The position numbers and the translations under genes were made by a program. DNA of 64,000 nt from Archivesica marissinica (Eukaryota; Mollusca; Bivalvia; Venerida; Vesicomyidae): NCBI GenBank assembly GCA_014843695.1, contig CM026398.1:12161584-12225583 (forward strand), written 5' to 3'. A model generated the notes under the pieces. It did no database searches and was not told the origin of the DNA. It saw only the letters and a list, made by a program, of their open reading frames with translations. The stretch's first letter is position 1. Every line of letters starts with the position of its first letter. This document shows, piece by piece, positions 15,208-27,100 of the stretch.

Positions 15208-18200
15208 TGATCTGAGCTCTCTGTGGGGTTAGGGTGGCGGGCGATCCGAGCTCTCTGTGGGATGAGGAAGACGGGCGAACCGAGCTATCTGTGGGGTGAG
15301 GATGCCGAGCTCTCTGTAGGGTGAGGATGCCAGGCTCTATGTGAGGTGAGGATGCCGAGCTCTCTGTGTGGTGAGGATGCCGAGCTCTCTGTGTGGTGAG
15401 GATGCCGAGCTCTCTGTGTTGTGAGGATGCCGAGCTCTCTGTGTGGTGAGGATGTCGAGTTCTCTGTGTGGTGAGGATGTCGAGCTCTCTGTGTGATGAG
15501 GATGCCGAGCTCTCTGTGTGGTGAGGATGTCGAGCTCTGTGTGTGGTGAGGATGCCGAGCTATGTGTGGTGAGGATGCCGAGCTCTCTGTGGGGTGAGGA
15601 TGCCGAGCTCTCTGTGTGGTGAGGATGCCGAGCTATATGTGTGTGGTGAGGATGCCGAGCTGTGTGTGATGAGGATGCCGAGCTCTCTGTAAGGTGAGGA
15701 TGCCGAGCTCTGTGTGATGAGGATGCCGAGCTCTATGTAGGGTGAGGATTTCGAGATCTCTGTGGGGTGAGGATGTCGAGCTCTCTGTGTGGTGAGGATG
15801 CCGAGCTCTCTGTGTGGTGAGGATGTCGAGCTCTGTGTGTGGTGAGGATGCCGAGCTATGTGTGGTGAGGATGCTGAGCTCTATGTAGGGTGAGGATGCC
15901 GAACTATCTGTGTGTTGAGGATGCCGAGCTCTCTGTGCGGTGAGGATGCCGATCTATGTGTGATGAGGATGCCGAGCTCTCTGTGATGAGGATGCCGAGC
16001 TCTGTGTGATGAGGATGCCGAGCTCTATGTAGGGTGAGGATTTCGAGATCTCTGTGGGTGAGGTGGTGAGGATGCCGAGCTCTCTGTGTGGTGAGGATGC
16101 CGAGCTCTCTGTGTGGTGAGGATGCCGAGCTCTCTGTGTGGTGAGGATGCCGAGCTCTATGTGTGATGAGTATGCCGAGCTCTGTGTGATGAGGATGTCG
16201 AGCTCTTTGTGTGATGAGGATGCCGAGCTCTCTGTGTGGTGAGGATGCCGAGCTCTGTGTGATGAGGATGCCGAGCTCTATGTGTGGTGAGGATGTCGAG
16301 CTTTGTGTGTGGTGAGGATGCTGAGCTCTCTGTAGGGTGAGGATGCCTAGCTCTATGTGTGGTGAGGATGTCGAGCTTTGTGTGTGGTGAGGATGCTGAG
16401 CTCTCTGTAGGGTGAGGATGCCGAGCTCTATGTGTGGTGAGGATGTCGAGCTCTTTTGTGTGATGAGGATGTCGAGCTATCTGTGTGGTGAGGATGCCGA
16501 GCTCTCTGTGTGGTGAGGATGCCGAGCTATATGTGTGGTGAGGATGCCGAGCTCTCTGTGTGGTTAGGATGTCGAGCTCTCTGTGTGGTGAGGATGTCGA
16601 GCTCTATGTTGGGTGAGGATGTAGAGTTCTCTGTGTGGTGAGGATGTCGAGCTCTCTGTGTGATGAGGATGCCGAGCTCTCTGTGTGATGAGGATGTCGA
16701 GATATCTGTGTGGTGAGGATGCTGAGCTCTATGTAGCGTGAGGATGTCGAGCTCTCTGTGAGGTGAGGATGTCGAGCTCTATGTGTGGTGAGGATGCCGA
16801 GCTCTATGTGTGTGGTGAGGATGCCGAGCTATGTGTGATGAGGATGCCGAGCTCTCTGTGATGAGGATGCCGAGCTATGTGTGATGAGGATGCCGAGCTC
16901 TATGTGTTATGAGGATGCCGAGCTCTGTGTGATGAGGATGCCGAGCTCTATGTAGGGTGAGGATGTCGAGATCTCTGTGGGGTGAGGATGTCGAGCTCTC
17001 TGTGTGGTGAGGATGCCGAGCTCTCTGTGTGGTGAGGATGCCGAGCTCTATGTAGGGTGAGGATGTCGAGATCTCTGTGGGGTGAGGATGTCGAGCTCTC
17101 TGTGTGGTGAGGATGCCGAGCTCTCTGTGTGGTGAGGATGTCGAGCTCTGTGTGTGGTGAGGATGCCGAGCTATGTGTGGTGAGGATGCCGAGCTCTATG
17201 TAGGGTGAGGATGCCGAGCTCTCTGTGTGGTGAGGATGCCGAGCTCTCTGTGTGGTGAGGATGCCGAGTTATGTGTGATGAGGATGCCGAGCTCTCTGTG
17301 CGGTGAGGATGCCGAGCTATGTGTGTGATGAGGATGCCGAGCTCTCTGTGCGGTGAGGATGCCGAGCTATGTGTGTGATGAGGATGCCGAGCTCTCTGTG
17401 CGGTGAGGATGCCGAGTTATGTGTGATGAGGATGCCGAGCTCTCTGTGATGAGGATGCCGAGCTATGTGTGATGAGGATGCCGAGCTCTCTGTGGGTGAG
17501 GATGCCGAGCTCTGTGTGATGAGGATGCCGAGCTCTATGTAGGGTGAGGATGTCGAGATCTCTGTGGGGTGAGGATGTCGAGCTCTCTGTGTGGTGAGGA
17601 TGCCGAGCTCTCTGTGTGATGAGGATGCCGAGCTCTGTGTGATGAGGATGCCGAGCTCTCTGTGTGATGAGGATGCCGAGCTATGTGTGATGAGGATGCC
17701 GAGCTCTATGTATGGTGAGGATGCCGAGCTCTATGTATGGTGAGGATGCCGAGCTCTGTGTGGTGAGGATGTCGAGCTCTCTGTGTGGTGAGGATGCCGA
17801 GCTCTGTGTGGTGAGGATGCCGAGCTCTCTGTGTGGTGAGGATGCCGAGCTATGTGTGGTGAGGATGCCGAGCTCTCTGTGTGGTGAGGATGCCGATCTA
17901 TGTGTGATGAGGATGCCGAGCTCTATGTGTGTGAGGATGCCGAGCTCTGTGTGGTGAGGATGCCGAGCTCTCTGTGTGGTGAGGATGTCGAGCTCTCTGT
18001 GTGGTGAGGATGTCGAGCTCTCTGTGTGGTGAGGATGTCGAGCTCTCTGTGTGGTGAGGATGCCGAGCTCTCTGTGTGGTGAGGATGTCGAGATCTCTGT
18101 GTGGTGAGGATGCCGAGCTCTATGTAGGGTGAGGATGTCGAGCTCTCTGTGTGGTGAGGATGTCGAGCTCTATGTGTGGTGAGGATGCCGAGCTATGTGT

Positions 18201-18643
18201 GAGGATGCCGAGCTCTCTGTGATGAGGATGCCGAGTTATGTGTGATGAGGATGTCGAGCTCTCTGTGTGGTGAGGATGCCGAGCTCTCTGTAGGGTGAGG
18301 ATGTCGAGCTCTCTGTGTGGTGAGGATGTCGAGCTCTCTGTGTGGTGAGGATGCCGAGCTCTATGTGTGGTGAGGATGTCGAGCTCTCTGTGTGGTGAGG
18401 ATGCCGAGTTATGTGTGGTGAGGATGCCGAGCTCTCTGTGTGGTGAGGATGTCGAGTTATGTGTGGTGAGGATGCCGAGCTCTCTGTGTGGTGAGGATGC
18501 CGAGCTATGTGTGATGAGGATGCCGAGCTCTCTGTGCGGTGAGGATGCCGAGCTCTGTGTGATGAGGATGCCGAGCTCTATGTAGGGTGAGGATTTCGAG
18601 ATCTCTGTGGGGTGAGGATGTCGAGCTCTCTGTGTGGTGAGGA
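15208..18643. repeat. 23/25-bp minisatellite array, about 140 copies, ends in an assembly gap
   Basis: The unit is gaggatgccgagctctctgt followed by gtggt (25 bp). Shorter 23-bp variants read gagctctgtgtgat or gagctatgtgtgat. Most units contain the palindrome gagctc. The first units (15208-15300) are diverged (cggg and agacggg versions), which looks like the edge of the array. The right end is lost in the N block. It is not coding: frames change with each 23/25 switch. Confidence 0.95.
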
Positions 18644-19643
18644 NNNNNNNNNNNNNNNNNNNNNNNNNNNNNNNNNNNNNNNNNNNNNNNNNNNNNNNNN
18701 NNNNNNNNNNNNNNNNNNNNNNNNNNNNNNNNNNNNNNNNNNNNNNNNNNNNNNNNNNNNNNNNNNNNNNNNNNNNNNNNNNNNNNNNNNNNNNNNNNNN
18801 NNNNNNNNNNNNNNNNNNNNNNNNNNNNNNNNNNNNNNNNNNNNNNNNNNNNNNNNNNNNNNNNNNNNNNNNNNNNNNNNNNNNNNNNNNNNNNNNNNNN
18901 NNNNNNNNNNNNNNNNNNNNNNNNNNNNNNNNNNNNNNNNNNNNNNNNNNNNNNNNNNNNNNNNNNNNNNNNNNNNNNNNNNNNNNNNNNNNNNNNNNNN
19001 NNNNNNNNNNNNNNNNNNNNNNNNNNNNNNNNNNNNNNNNNNNNNNNNNNNNNNNNNNNNNNNNNNNNNNNNNNNNNNNNNNNNNNNNNNNNNNNNNNNN
19101 NNNNNNNNNNNNNNNNNNNNNNNNNNNNNNNNNNNNNNNNNNNNNNNNNNNNNNNNNNNNNNNNNNNNNNNNNNNNNNNNNNNNNNNNNNNNNNNNNNNN
19201 NNNNNNNNNNNNNNNNNNNNNNNNNNNNNNNNNNNNNNNNNNNNNNNNNNNNNNNNNNNNNNNNNNNNNNNNNNNNNNNNNNNNNNNNNNNNNNNNNNNN
19301 NNNNNNNNNNNNNNNNNNNNNNNNNNNNNNNNNNNNNNNNNNNNNNNNNNNNNNNNNNNNNNNNNNNNNNNNNNNNNNNNNNNNNNNNNNNNNNNNNNNN
19401 NNNNNNNNNNNNNNNNNNNNNNNNNNNNNNNNNNNNNNNNNNNNNNNNNNNNNNNNNNNNNNNNNNNNNNNNNNNNNNNNNNNNNNNNNNNNNNNNNNNN
19501 NNNNNNNNNNNNNNNNNNNNNNNNNNNNNNNNNNNNNNNNNNNNNNNNNNNNNNNNNNNNNNNNNNNNNNNNNNNNNNNNNNNNNNNNNNNNNNNNNNNN
19601 NNNNNNNNNNNNNNNNNNNNNNNNNNNNNNNNNNNNNNNNNNN
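18644..19643. other. Assembly gap of exactly 1000 N
   Basis: A run of 1000 N. To the left is the 23/25-bp array, to the right an unrelated 63-bp array. The exact round length implies a placeholder of unknown true size. Confidence 0.99.
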
Positions 19644-20004
19644 AGTCAATATTAAGGAGATGAATGACGAATCAAGCGATTCATGGTGACAGATGAAGCC
19701 AGACATAGTCAATATTAAGGACATAGTCAATATTAAGGACATAGTCAATATTAAGGACATAGTCAATATTAAGGAGATGAATGACGAATCAAGCGATTCA
19801 TGGTGACAGATGATGCCAGACATGGTCAATATTAAGGAGATGAATGACGAATCAAGCGATTCATGGTGACAGATGAAGCCAGACATAGTCAATATTAAGG
19901 AGAGGAATGACGAATCAAGCGATTCATGGTGACAGATGAAGCCAGACATAGTCAATATTAAGGAGAGGAATGACGAATCAAGCGATTCATGGTGACAGAT
20001 GAAG
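19644..20004. repeat. 63-bp tandem repeat with nested 18-bp sub-repeats
   Basis: Full 63-bp units start agtcaatattaaggagatga and end gatgaagccagacat, with copies at 19644, 19761, 19824, 19887 and a partial at 19950. Between the first and second full units sit three 18-bp units, agtcaatattaaggacat (19707-19760). Each consists of the first 15 bases of the long unit fused to its last 3, meaning 45 bp were deleted and the product then amplified. Confidence 0.9.
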
Positions 20005-20023
20005 TATGTGGCGGGAGTGTTTG

Positions 20024-20286
20024 GTGTATTTATTGTTGTTGGGGTTTGAACTCACACCAACAGCTTATGTTGTATGGTGACTCTCCATCTATTGGACGAC
20101 TCCGGGTGCCCATTCGAACAGTATTTCAGACACTGACTGGCATCTGGGCAGAACCACCGAACTTCCCCAAGCCAGCTGGATAGCTTCATCACATTCAATA
20201 ATTCGACACTCCCTAATTTGCATGCGAACCTAAGCTGTGCGAGGCAAGTTATTTGAAATTAGTGACCTTAACCACCGAGCCCTGGA
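20024..20286 (-). mobile_element. tRNA-derived SINE, minus strand, mollusc type
   Basis: Read on the minus strand it starts with ccagggctcggtggttaagg, an A-box-like start, then aggttcgcatg (B-box-like, 20219-20233). It continues through gccagctgg, ggaagttcggtggttctgcc and gtcaccatacaac, and ends in a caacaacaataaa tail. The arrangement matches a very common molluscan SINE I know from memory, which also carries a 'ggtggttctgccc' region and an aac-rich tail; no search was run. A 3' fragment of the same family lies at 22523-22640. Confidence 0.7.
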
Positions 20287-20450
20287 ATGTTTAGCTATAA
20301 AATACACCAACAGAGACCAGGGTACTGGTAGATCGCATCGAATACGAACACAGAGTTGGCCTCGATTCTGGACATTTGACGCTTACTAGAACGGAAGTTT
20401 GATCGTACCAACAAACTCGAGACTATTATTATGATCTACACTATAAGAAA

Positions 20451-21193
20451 TGCTGTGCACAACTTAAGAAAGGTGCTATAATGTTGCGATGTGCACAACT
20501 TAAGAAAGGTGTTATAATGCTGTGATGTGCACAACTTAAGAAAGGTGTTATAATGCTGCGATGTGCACAACTTAAGAAAGGTGTTATAATGCTGCGATGT
20601 GCACAACTTAAGAAAGGTGTTATAATGCTGTGATGTGCACAACTTAAGAAAGAAAGGTGTTATAATGCTGTGATGTGCACAACTTAAGAAAGGTGTTATA
20701 ATGCTGTGATGTGCACAACTTAAGAAAGAAAGGTGTTATAATGCTGCGATGTGCACAACTTAAGAAAGGTGTTATAATGCTGCGATGTGCACAACTTAAG
20801 AAAGGTGTTATAATGCTGCGATGTGCACAACTTAAGAAAGGTGTTATAATGCTGTGATGTGCACAACTTAAGAAAGGTGTTATAATGCTGTGATGTGCAC
20901 AACTTAAGAAAGGTGTTATAATGCTGCGATGTGCACAACTTAAGAAAGGTGTTATAATGCTGCGATGTGCACAACTTAAGAAAGGTGCTATAATGCTGCG
21001 ATGTGCACAACTTAAGAAAGGTGTTATAATGCTGCGATGTGCACAACTTAAGAAAGGTGTTATAATGCTGCGATGTGCACAACTTAAGAAATTTGCTATA
21101 ATGCTGCGATGTGCACAACTTAAGAAATTTGCTATAATGCTGCGATGTGCACAACTTAAGAAAGGTGTTATAATGCTGCGATGTGCACAACTG
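20451..21193. repeat. 36-bp minisatellite array, about 20 copies
   Basis: The unit is aacttaagaaaggtgttata followed by atgctgcgatgtgcac. Two units are 40 bp because aaag is doubled (20647 and 20727). Two adjacent units near 21085-21130 carry the variant aaatttgc in place of aaaggtg. Since 36 is a multiple of 3, frames remain open on both strands (for example repeats of KLCTSQHYNTFL on the minus strand), but this follows from the period and does not show coding. Confidence 0.95.
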
Positions 21194-21510
21194 ATTGTCA
21201 AACTGAACTTTGTGTAGTGTTTGATTCATCCGCAATACGAGAAGCGCTCTTTGAGATTGGCATAATATTTTGTGAATGTAAACAATAGTGCAACATTATT
21301 TACTGCTTTGCGATCCGGTGTATATTTTCGCCGATATAGTGTCACTTTAAATATAGCGAATCATAAAGGAGGCTAAATATGGAAATGTTTATATAATATA
21401 TTTGATTCTTGTTGTGGAATGATTGTAAACTATGGCTCAATGATAATTTGTTATTTATAAACATTACTATAAAGAGGTTACGAATAAAGCCAAATCAATA
21501 CACATGTGCA
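21194..21510. other. AT-rich unique stretch, nothing recognised
   Basis: Short AT-rich sequence between the 36-bp array and the first of the paired SINEs. No gene or repeat seen. Confidence 0.55.
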
Positions 21511-21752
21511 TGTGTGTTTTACCTTTATTTATCGTCGCTACCGGTTCACATATGAGCAACGCCTCATGAAGAGTCATTTTAGATTGTTGAGGGATATTGC
21601 AATGATACAGACAGAGGCCCATTCCAGAGTATCCTCTGGTTCGTTTACGTGCACGGTGTAAAGCATGTATTAGGGTAAGACGGGGGATCGAACCTGCAAT
21701 CCCTGGATTACCAGTCCAACGTGTTAACCAATGTACTACAGATCCGTCTGTC
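21511..21752 (-). mobile_element. tRNA-derived SINE (threonine-like head), minus strand
   Basis: On the minus strand the head reads gacggatctgtagtacattg and then tggttaacacg (A box, 21720-21730 reversed), ctggtaatccag and ggttcgatccccc (B box, about 21683-21695). A seven-base loop CTGGTAA with GGT in the anticodon position suggests derivation from tRNA-Thr; this is inference. The body contains a gtgcacgtaa segment, a tctgtctgtatcattgc segment and the 3' end ggtagcgacgataaataaa. Two further copies (21801-22060 and 62449-62722) keep the same order. Confidence 0.85.
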
Positions 21753-21800
21753 ACATGTACATATCAATTAGATGCATTTATATATATGAACTATTTTACA

Positions 21801-22060
21801 GACGGGTCGATAATACAGTGGTTAACGCGTTGAACTGCGAATCTATGTATCGCACGTTCGATCCCCCGTCTGACCGTAATAATATTAACAGTTGAGACTT
21901 AACAAAAGTCTCGTGTCGGTGCTTTACAGTGTGCACGTACAATAACCAGCTGATACTCTGGAATGGGTCTCTGTCTGTATCATTGCACTATATACATATT
22001 CTAAAATGACTAATCTCTTCAGGAGTCACTCAAATGGGCAACCGGTAGCGACGATATACT
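21801..22060 (+). mobile_element. tRNA-derived SINE of the same family, plus strand (head-to-head partner)
   Basis: The head is gacgggtcgataatacagtg with tggttaacgcg (A box, 21819-21829) and gttcgatccccc (B box, from 21856). It is followed by gtcggtgctttacagtgtgc, the tctgtctgtatcattgcac block and the 3' end ggtagcgacgata. The anticodon arm is more decayed than in the minus-strand copy. It contains an internal stretch (gttgagacttaacaaaagtc) that the 21511 copy lacks and the 62449 copy keeps in diverged form. Its 5' end faces that of the 21511-21752 copy across 48 bp. Confidence 0.85.
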
Positions 22061-22522
22061 ATGCTTTCAACGTGTGCTATCGGGGATTCTGCATCAACAT
22101 ACAGTAACGTTATGTTTTGCTGTTTGTTTGTTCGGAACCTGTAATATATATAATATATGTATAATATTAACCGTAATACATGTAATATTATGTTGTACTA
22201 TTTTTCTGTGAAAAATGTAAGCACATAATTATGAAATACATAAGAAATATACTGCTTCGATCTTCAATTTTATATATTGGAACATTTAAATATTATAACA
22301 ACTAATTGAATTGGACACTGATAAAGAATACGACACAATGAGAAAGCTGAGGGCCAGGTAGGGTCAGTGATGAAAGGGCCCCCGATGGATGGGCGCTCGG
22401 TTATTGATACCGCTGACGAGAATGAGACTATTAATCGAGGTCCCATGTATCAGTGTTATGTACAGGCATGTAACATCCTAGATGCGTCTTCTGTATCTTG
22501 CACAACCCCTATAATTATTTAC
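22061..22522. other. AT-rich stretch, possibly old repeat debris
   Basis: A very AT-rich part (22090-22340, with tataatatatgtataatat) is followed by a GC-richer segment (22340-22450). I recognise no exon, RNA gene or tandem repeat. Confidence 0.5.
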
Positions 22523-22640
22523 TTTGTTCGTTGTTTTGTGGTATACGGTCACACGAACAACTTAGGTCATATGGCGACTCTCCAGCTGTAGGTGGGTGAA
22601 TACCCCGGGTTCTCCCCCGGGCAGTATTTCAAGCACGGAC
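22523..22640 (-). mobile_element. 3' fragment of the SINE family seen at 20024
   Basis: The segment caacttaggtcatatggcga, ctctccagctgtag and cccgggcagtatttca lines up with caacagcttatgttgtatgg, tgactctccatcta and gaacagtatttca at 20055-20130. Only the 3' half is present; the tRNA-like head is missing. The direction is the same (minus). Confidence 0.6.
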
Positions 22641-22700
22641 CGCAGAATTTACTTCTAAATCGAGCAACGTTGTGTCCAGAACTTGTGAAAAGCTCTTCCC

Positions 22701-22790
22701 ATATTCCCGTAAATGATAATGGCTGTTCCAATGTTCCCGTAAATCAAAATGGCTGTTCCAATATTCCCATAAATCAAAATGGCGGTTCCA
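22701..22790. repeat. 30-bp tandem triplet
   Basis: Three units (22701-22730, 22731-22760, 22761-22790) of the form atattcccgtaaatcaaaat then ggctgttcca, differing at one to three positions each. They look like the seed of a minisatellite that has not expanded. Confidence 0.9.
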
Positions 22791-23705
22791 ATATCACTGC
22801 AACTGTAGTTCGTTTTACTACTGTGTTACAGATGAAACCTGTAGCTAGTGCTATATTCCTGTTTAATGTACACATAACTGTAGCTATACGTTTACTAATA
22901 CGTACTTGACTGTAGCAAAAAATAATAATTTCCTCTTCCTATCCAAATCGGAAGAGAAAAAATAAATTCTAAGAAAATCGAACAATCAGATTGATAAGAA
23001 TTGCCTTTGAAATTATAGCTTAATTGCAACTGGCTATGTACGTGTAATAATGTTCTTGTATCATCGAGAATTAAAGCGCTTGGCAAATTGTAATCTTTCA
23101 TAGAGTGTGTGTGGTGTGTGCGGGTGCACATGCGTGCGTGCGTGCGTGAGTTGTGATCAACTGGGTGTCGTGAACAAATCGGGGGAAACAGTGACATCGT
23201 GTAATTTATACGGCGAGAGCCTGACTGTTACTGTCAATATTGTACCGCTAGGTAGATATCATGTACGAGACAGGTTTACACAAAATATACATGAAAACGA
23301 ACACAAAACTTACAAAATAAATATCCAAACTCAATACTATTCAATAATTTGTGCGATACGCTCATATGATCACTTCTCATAGTTGATGTCAATTACACCA
23401 TGTTACCATTATGGACTTGTTTACGAAATCCGATGGATTAAAACTTACAGATGCTCTATGACATATTACAATTTATGAAGCGCTCCCTTTCACTGGCATT
23501 GTTGATAATCCTATATTTTGTTAGTAGATTATTTTAATCACATATAAAATTTGTCAAACATTTTACAAAGTTCAAGCTCTCCAAAATGCTGTTAGGCAAA
23601 TATGCTAATGGACCATTTACAAAGTGTCTGTGATTAGACGCTAAGTATTATTACATAATGCTTATCACCCATATTCCACATTTTCCACCTGGTCTTAACA
23701 TATGC
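22791..23705. other. Unique stretch with a short GT-rich microsatellite
   Basis: Mostly AT-rich sequence. A simple run of gtgtgtgtggtgtgtgcggg and cgtgcgtgcgtgcgtg sits at about 23105-23147. Open frames here are short and lack recognisable domains or good splice sites, so I do not call a gene. Confidence 0.55.
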
Positions 23706-23968
23706 ACGTCCCGCAGTGGTATCCCTTTTAGTTCAGGTGCGAAACGCCAGGAGTTCCCGCCTGCTGTAGCTTATCGAGTGTGCCCTTAGGAAAGGCATTT
23801 AATTCCACATTAGTTTAAACCACATCACCTCTTCTCTCTGTCCCTCTCCCCCGCCTCTCTCTCTCGCACTCTCTCGTGGGGATGGATTTCACAGGGAATG
23901 AAGTCTCGAGAGTGATTAATATAAGTTGTAAGTACTTGTTTCGCAATCGAGCTAAAATAAATGTGTAT
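23706..23968 (+). mobile_element. tRNA-derived SINE, copy 2 of the conserved-tail family
   Basis: It begins gcacgtcccgcagtggtatc and continues with caggagttcccgcc (B-box-like), cccttaggaaaggcatttaa and a pyrimidine-rich insert (23825-23880, ct repeats). It ends with the same 28-base tail as the copy at 14145 (23938-23965). The tail is far better conserved than the body, which fits a 3' end recognised by a partner LINE; that partner is not visible here. Confidence 0.7.
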
Positions 23969-24169
23969 AAACTAATCCACTATCTATGATCTAAAAGACG
24001 CATATTGGCTGCGATGTGACGGGGATGAGGAGACATTTCGAAATAGTCAACTTACATATTATCAACATAGACAATGCACTCGTCCATATGCATCTTCGGT
24101 GGCGACGTTAATATAAAACTAAACGAAATGCATGCATATTCCACACATTTCAGAAAGGAATCATCTCAA

Positions 24170-27100
24170 ACTGACACGTATGTACATATGCGCGGAAACA
24201 TCCCAGAATGACACATGTGTACATATGCACGGAAACATACCAGAGGGACACATGTGTACATATGCACGGAAACATACCAGAGGGACACATGTGTACATAT
24301 GCACGGAAACATACCAGAATGACACATGTGTACATATGCACGGAAACATACCAGAATGACACATGTGTACATATGCACGGAAACATACCAGAGGGACACA
24401 TGTGTACATATGCACGGAAACATACCAATGGGACACATGTGTACATATGCACGGAAACATACCAGTGGGACACATGTGTACATATGCACGGAACATACCA
24501 GAGGGACACATGTGTACATATGCGCGGAAACATACCAGAGGGACACATGTGTACATATGCACGGAAACATACCAGAATGACACATGTGTACATATGCACG
24601 GAAACATACCAGAGGGACACATGTGTACATATGCACGGAAACATACCAGAGGGACACATGTGTACATATGCACGGAAACATACCAAAGGGACACATGTGT
24701 ACATATGCACGGAAACATACCAGAGGGACACATGTGTACATATGCACGGAAACATACCAGATGACACATGTGTACATATACCGGAAACATACCAGAGGGA
24801 CACATGTGTACATATGCACGGAAACATACCAGAGGGACACATGTGTACATATGCACGGAAACATACCAATGGGACACATGTGTACATATGCACGGAAACA
24901 TACCAATGGGACACATGTGTACATATGCACGGAAACATACCAATGGGACACATGTGTACATATGCACGGAAACATACCAGAGGGACACATGTGTACATAT
25001 GCACGGAAACATACCAGAATGACACATGTGTACATATGCACGGAAACATACCAGAGGGACACATGTGTACATATGCACGGAAACATACCAGAATGACACA
25101 TGTGTACATATGCACGGAAACATACCAGAGGGACACATGTGTACATATGCACGGAAACATACCAGATTGACACATGTGTACATATGCACGGAAACATACC
25201 AGAATGACACATGTGTACATATGCACGGAAACATACCAGAGGGACACATGTGTACATATGCACGGAAACATACCAGAATGACACATGTGTACATATGCAC
25301 GGAAACATACCAGAGGGACACATGTGTACATATGCACGGAAACATACCAAAGTGACACATGTGTACATATGCACGGAAACATACCAGAGGGACACATGTG
25401 TACATATGCACGGAAACATACCAGATTGACACATGTGTACATATGCACGGAAACATACCAGAATGACACATGTGTACATATGCACGGAAACATACCAGAG
25501 GGACACATGTGTACATATGCACGGAAACATACCAGAATGACACATGTGTACATATGCACGGAAACATACCAGAGGGACACATGTGTACATATGCACGGAA
25601 ACATACCAGAGGGACACATGTGTACATATGCACGGAAACATACCAGAGGGACACATGTGTACATATGCACGGAAACATACCAGAGGGACACATGTGTACA
25701 TATGCACGGAAACATACCAGAGGGACACATGTGTACATATGCACGGAAACATACCAGAGGGACACATGTGTACATATGCACGGAAACATACCAGAGGGAC
25801 ACATGTGTACATATGCACGGAAACATACCAGAGGGACACATGTGTACATATGCACGGAAACATACCAGAGGGACACATGTGTACATATGCACGGAAACAT
25901 ACCAATGGGACACATGTGTACATATGCACGGAAACATACCAGAGGGACACATGTGTACATATGCACGGAAACATACCAGAGGGACACATGTGTACATATG
26001 CACGGAAACATACCAGAGGGACACATGTGTACATATGCACGGAAACATACCAGAGGGACACATGTGTACATATGCACGGAAACATACCAATGGGACACAT
26101 GTGTACATATGCACGGAAACATACCAGAGGGACACATGTGTACATATGCACGGAAACATACCAGAGGGACACATGTGTACATATGCACGGAAACATACCA
26201 GAGGGACACATGTGTACATATGCACGGAAACATACCAGAGGGACACATGTGTACATATGCACGGAAACATACCAGAGGGACACATGTGTACATATGCACG
26301 GAAACATACCAATGGGACACATGTGTACATATGCACGGAAACATACCAGAGGGACACATGTGTACATATGCACGGAAACATACCAGAGGGACACATGTGT
26401 ACATATGCACGGAAACATACCAGAGGGACACATGTGTACATATGCACGGAAACATACCAGAGGGACACATGTGTACATATGCACGGAAACATACCAAGGG
26501 ACACATGTGTACATATGCACGGAAACATACCAGAGGGACACATGTGTACATATGCACGGAAACATACCAGAGGGACACATGTGTACATATGCACGGAAAC
26601 ATACCAAAGTGACACATGTGTACATATGCACGGAAACATACCAGAGGGACACATGTGTACATATGCACGGAAACATACCAGATGGACACATGTGTACATA
26701 TGCACGGAAACATACCAGAGGGACACATGTGTACATATGCACGGAAACATACCAGAGGGACACATGTGTACATATGCACGGAAACATACCAGAGGGACAC
26801 ATGTGTACATATGCACGCAAACATACCAGAGGGACACATGTGTACATATACACGGAAACATACCAGAATGACACCTGTGTACATATGCACGGAAACATAC
26901 CAGAGGGACACATGTGTACATATGCACGGAAACATACCAATGGGACACATGTGTACATATGCACGGAAACATACCAGAGGGACACATGTGTACATATGCA
27001 CGGAAACATACCAGAATGACACATGTGTACATATGCACGGAAACATACCAATGGGACACATATGCACGGAAACATACCAGAGGGACACATGTGTACATAT

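Noticed and set aside
23110..23150. GT-rich run as a regulatory element
   Set aside because: It is a short imperfect microsatellite with no other promoter features nearby.
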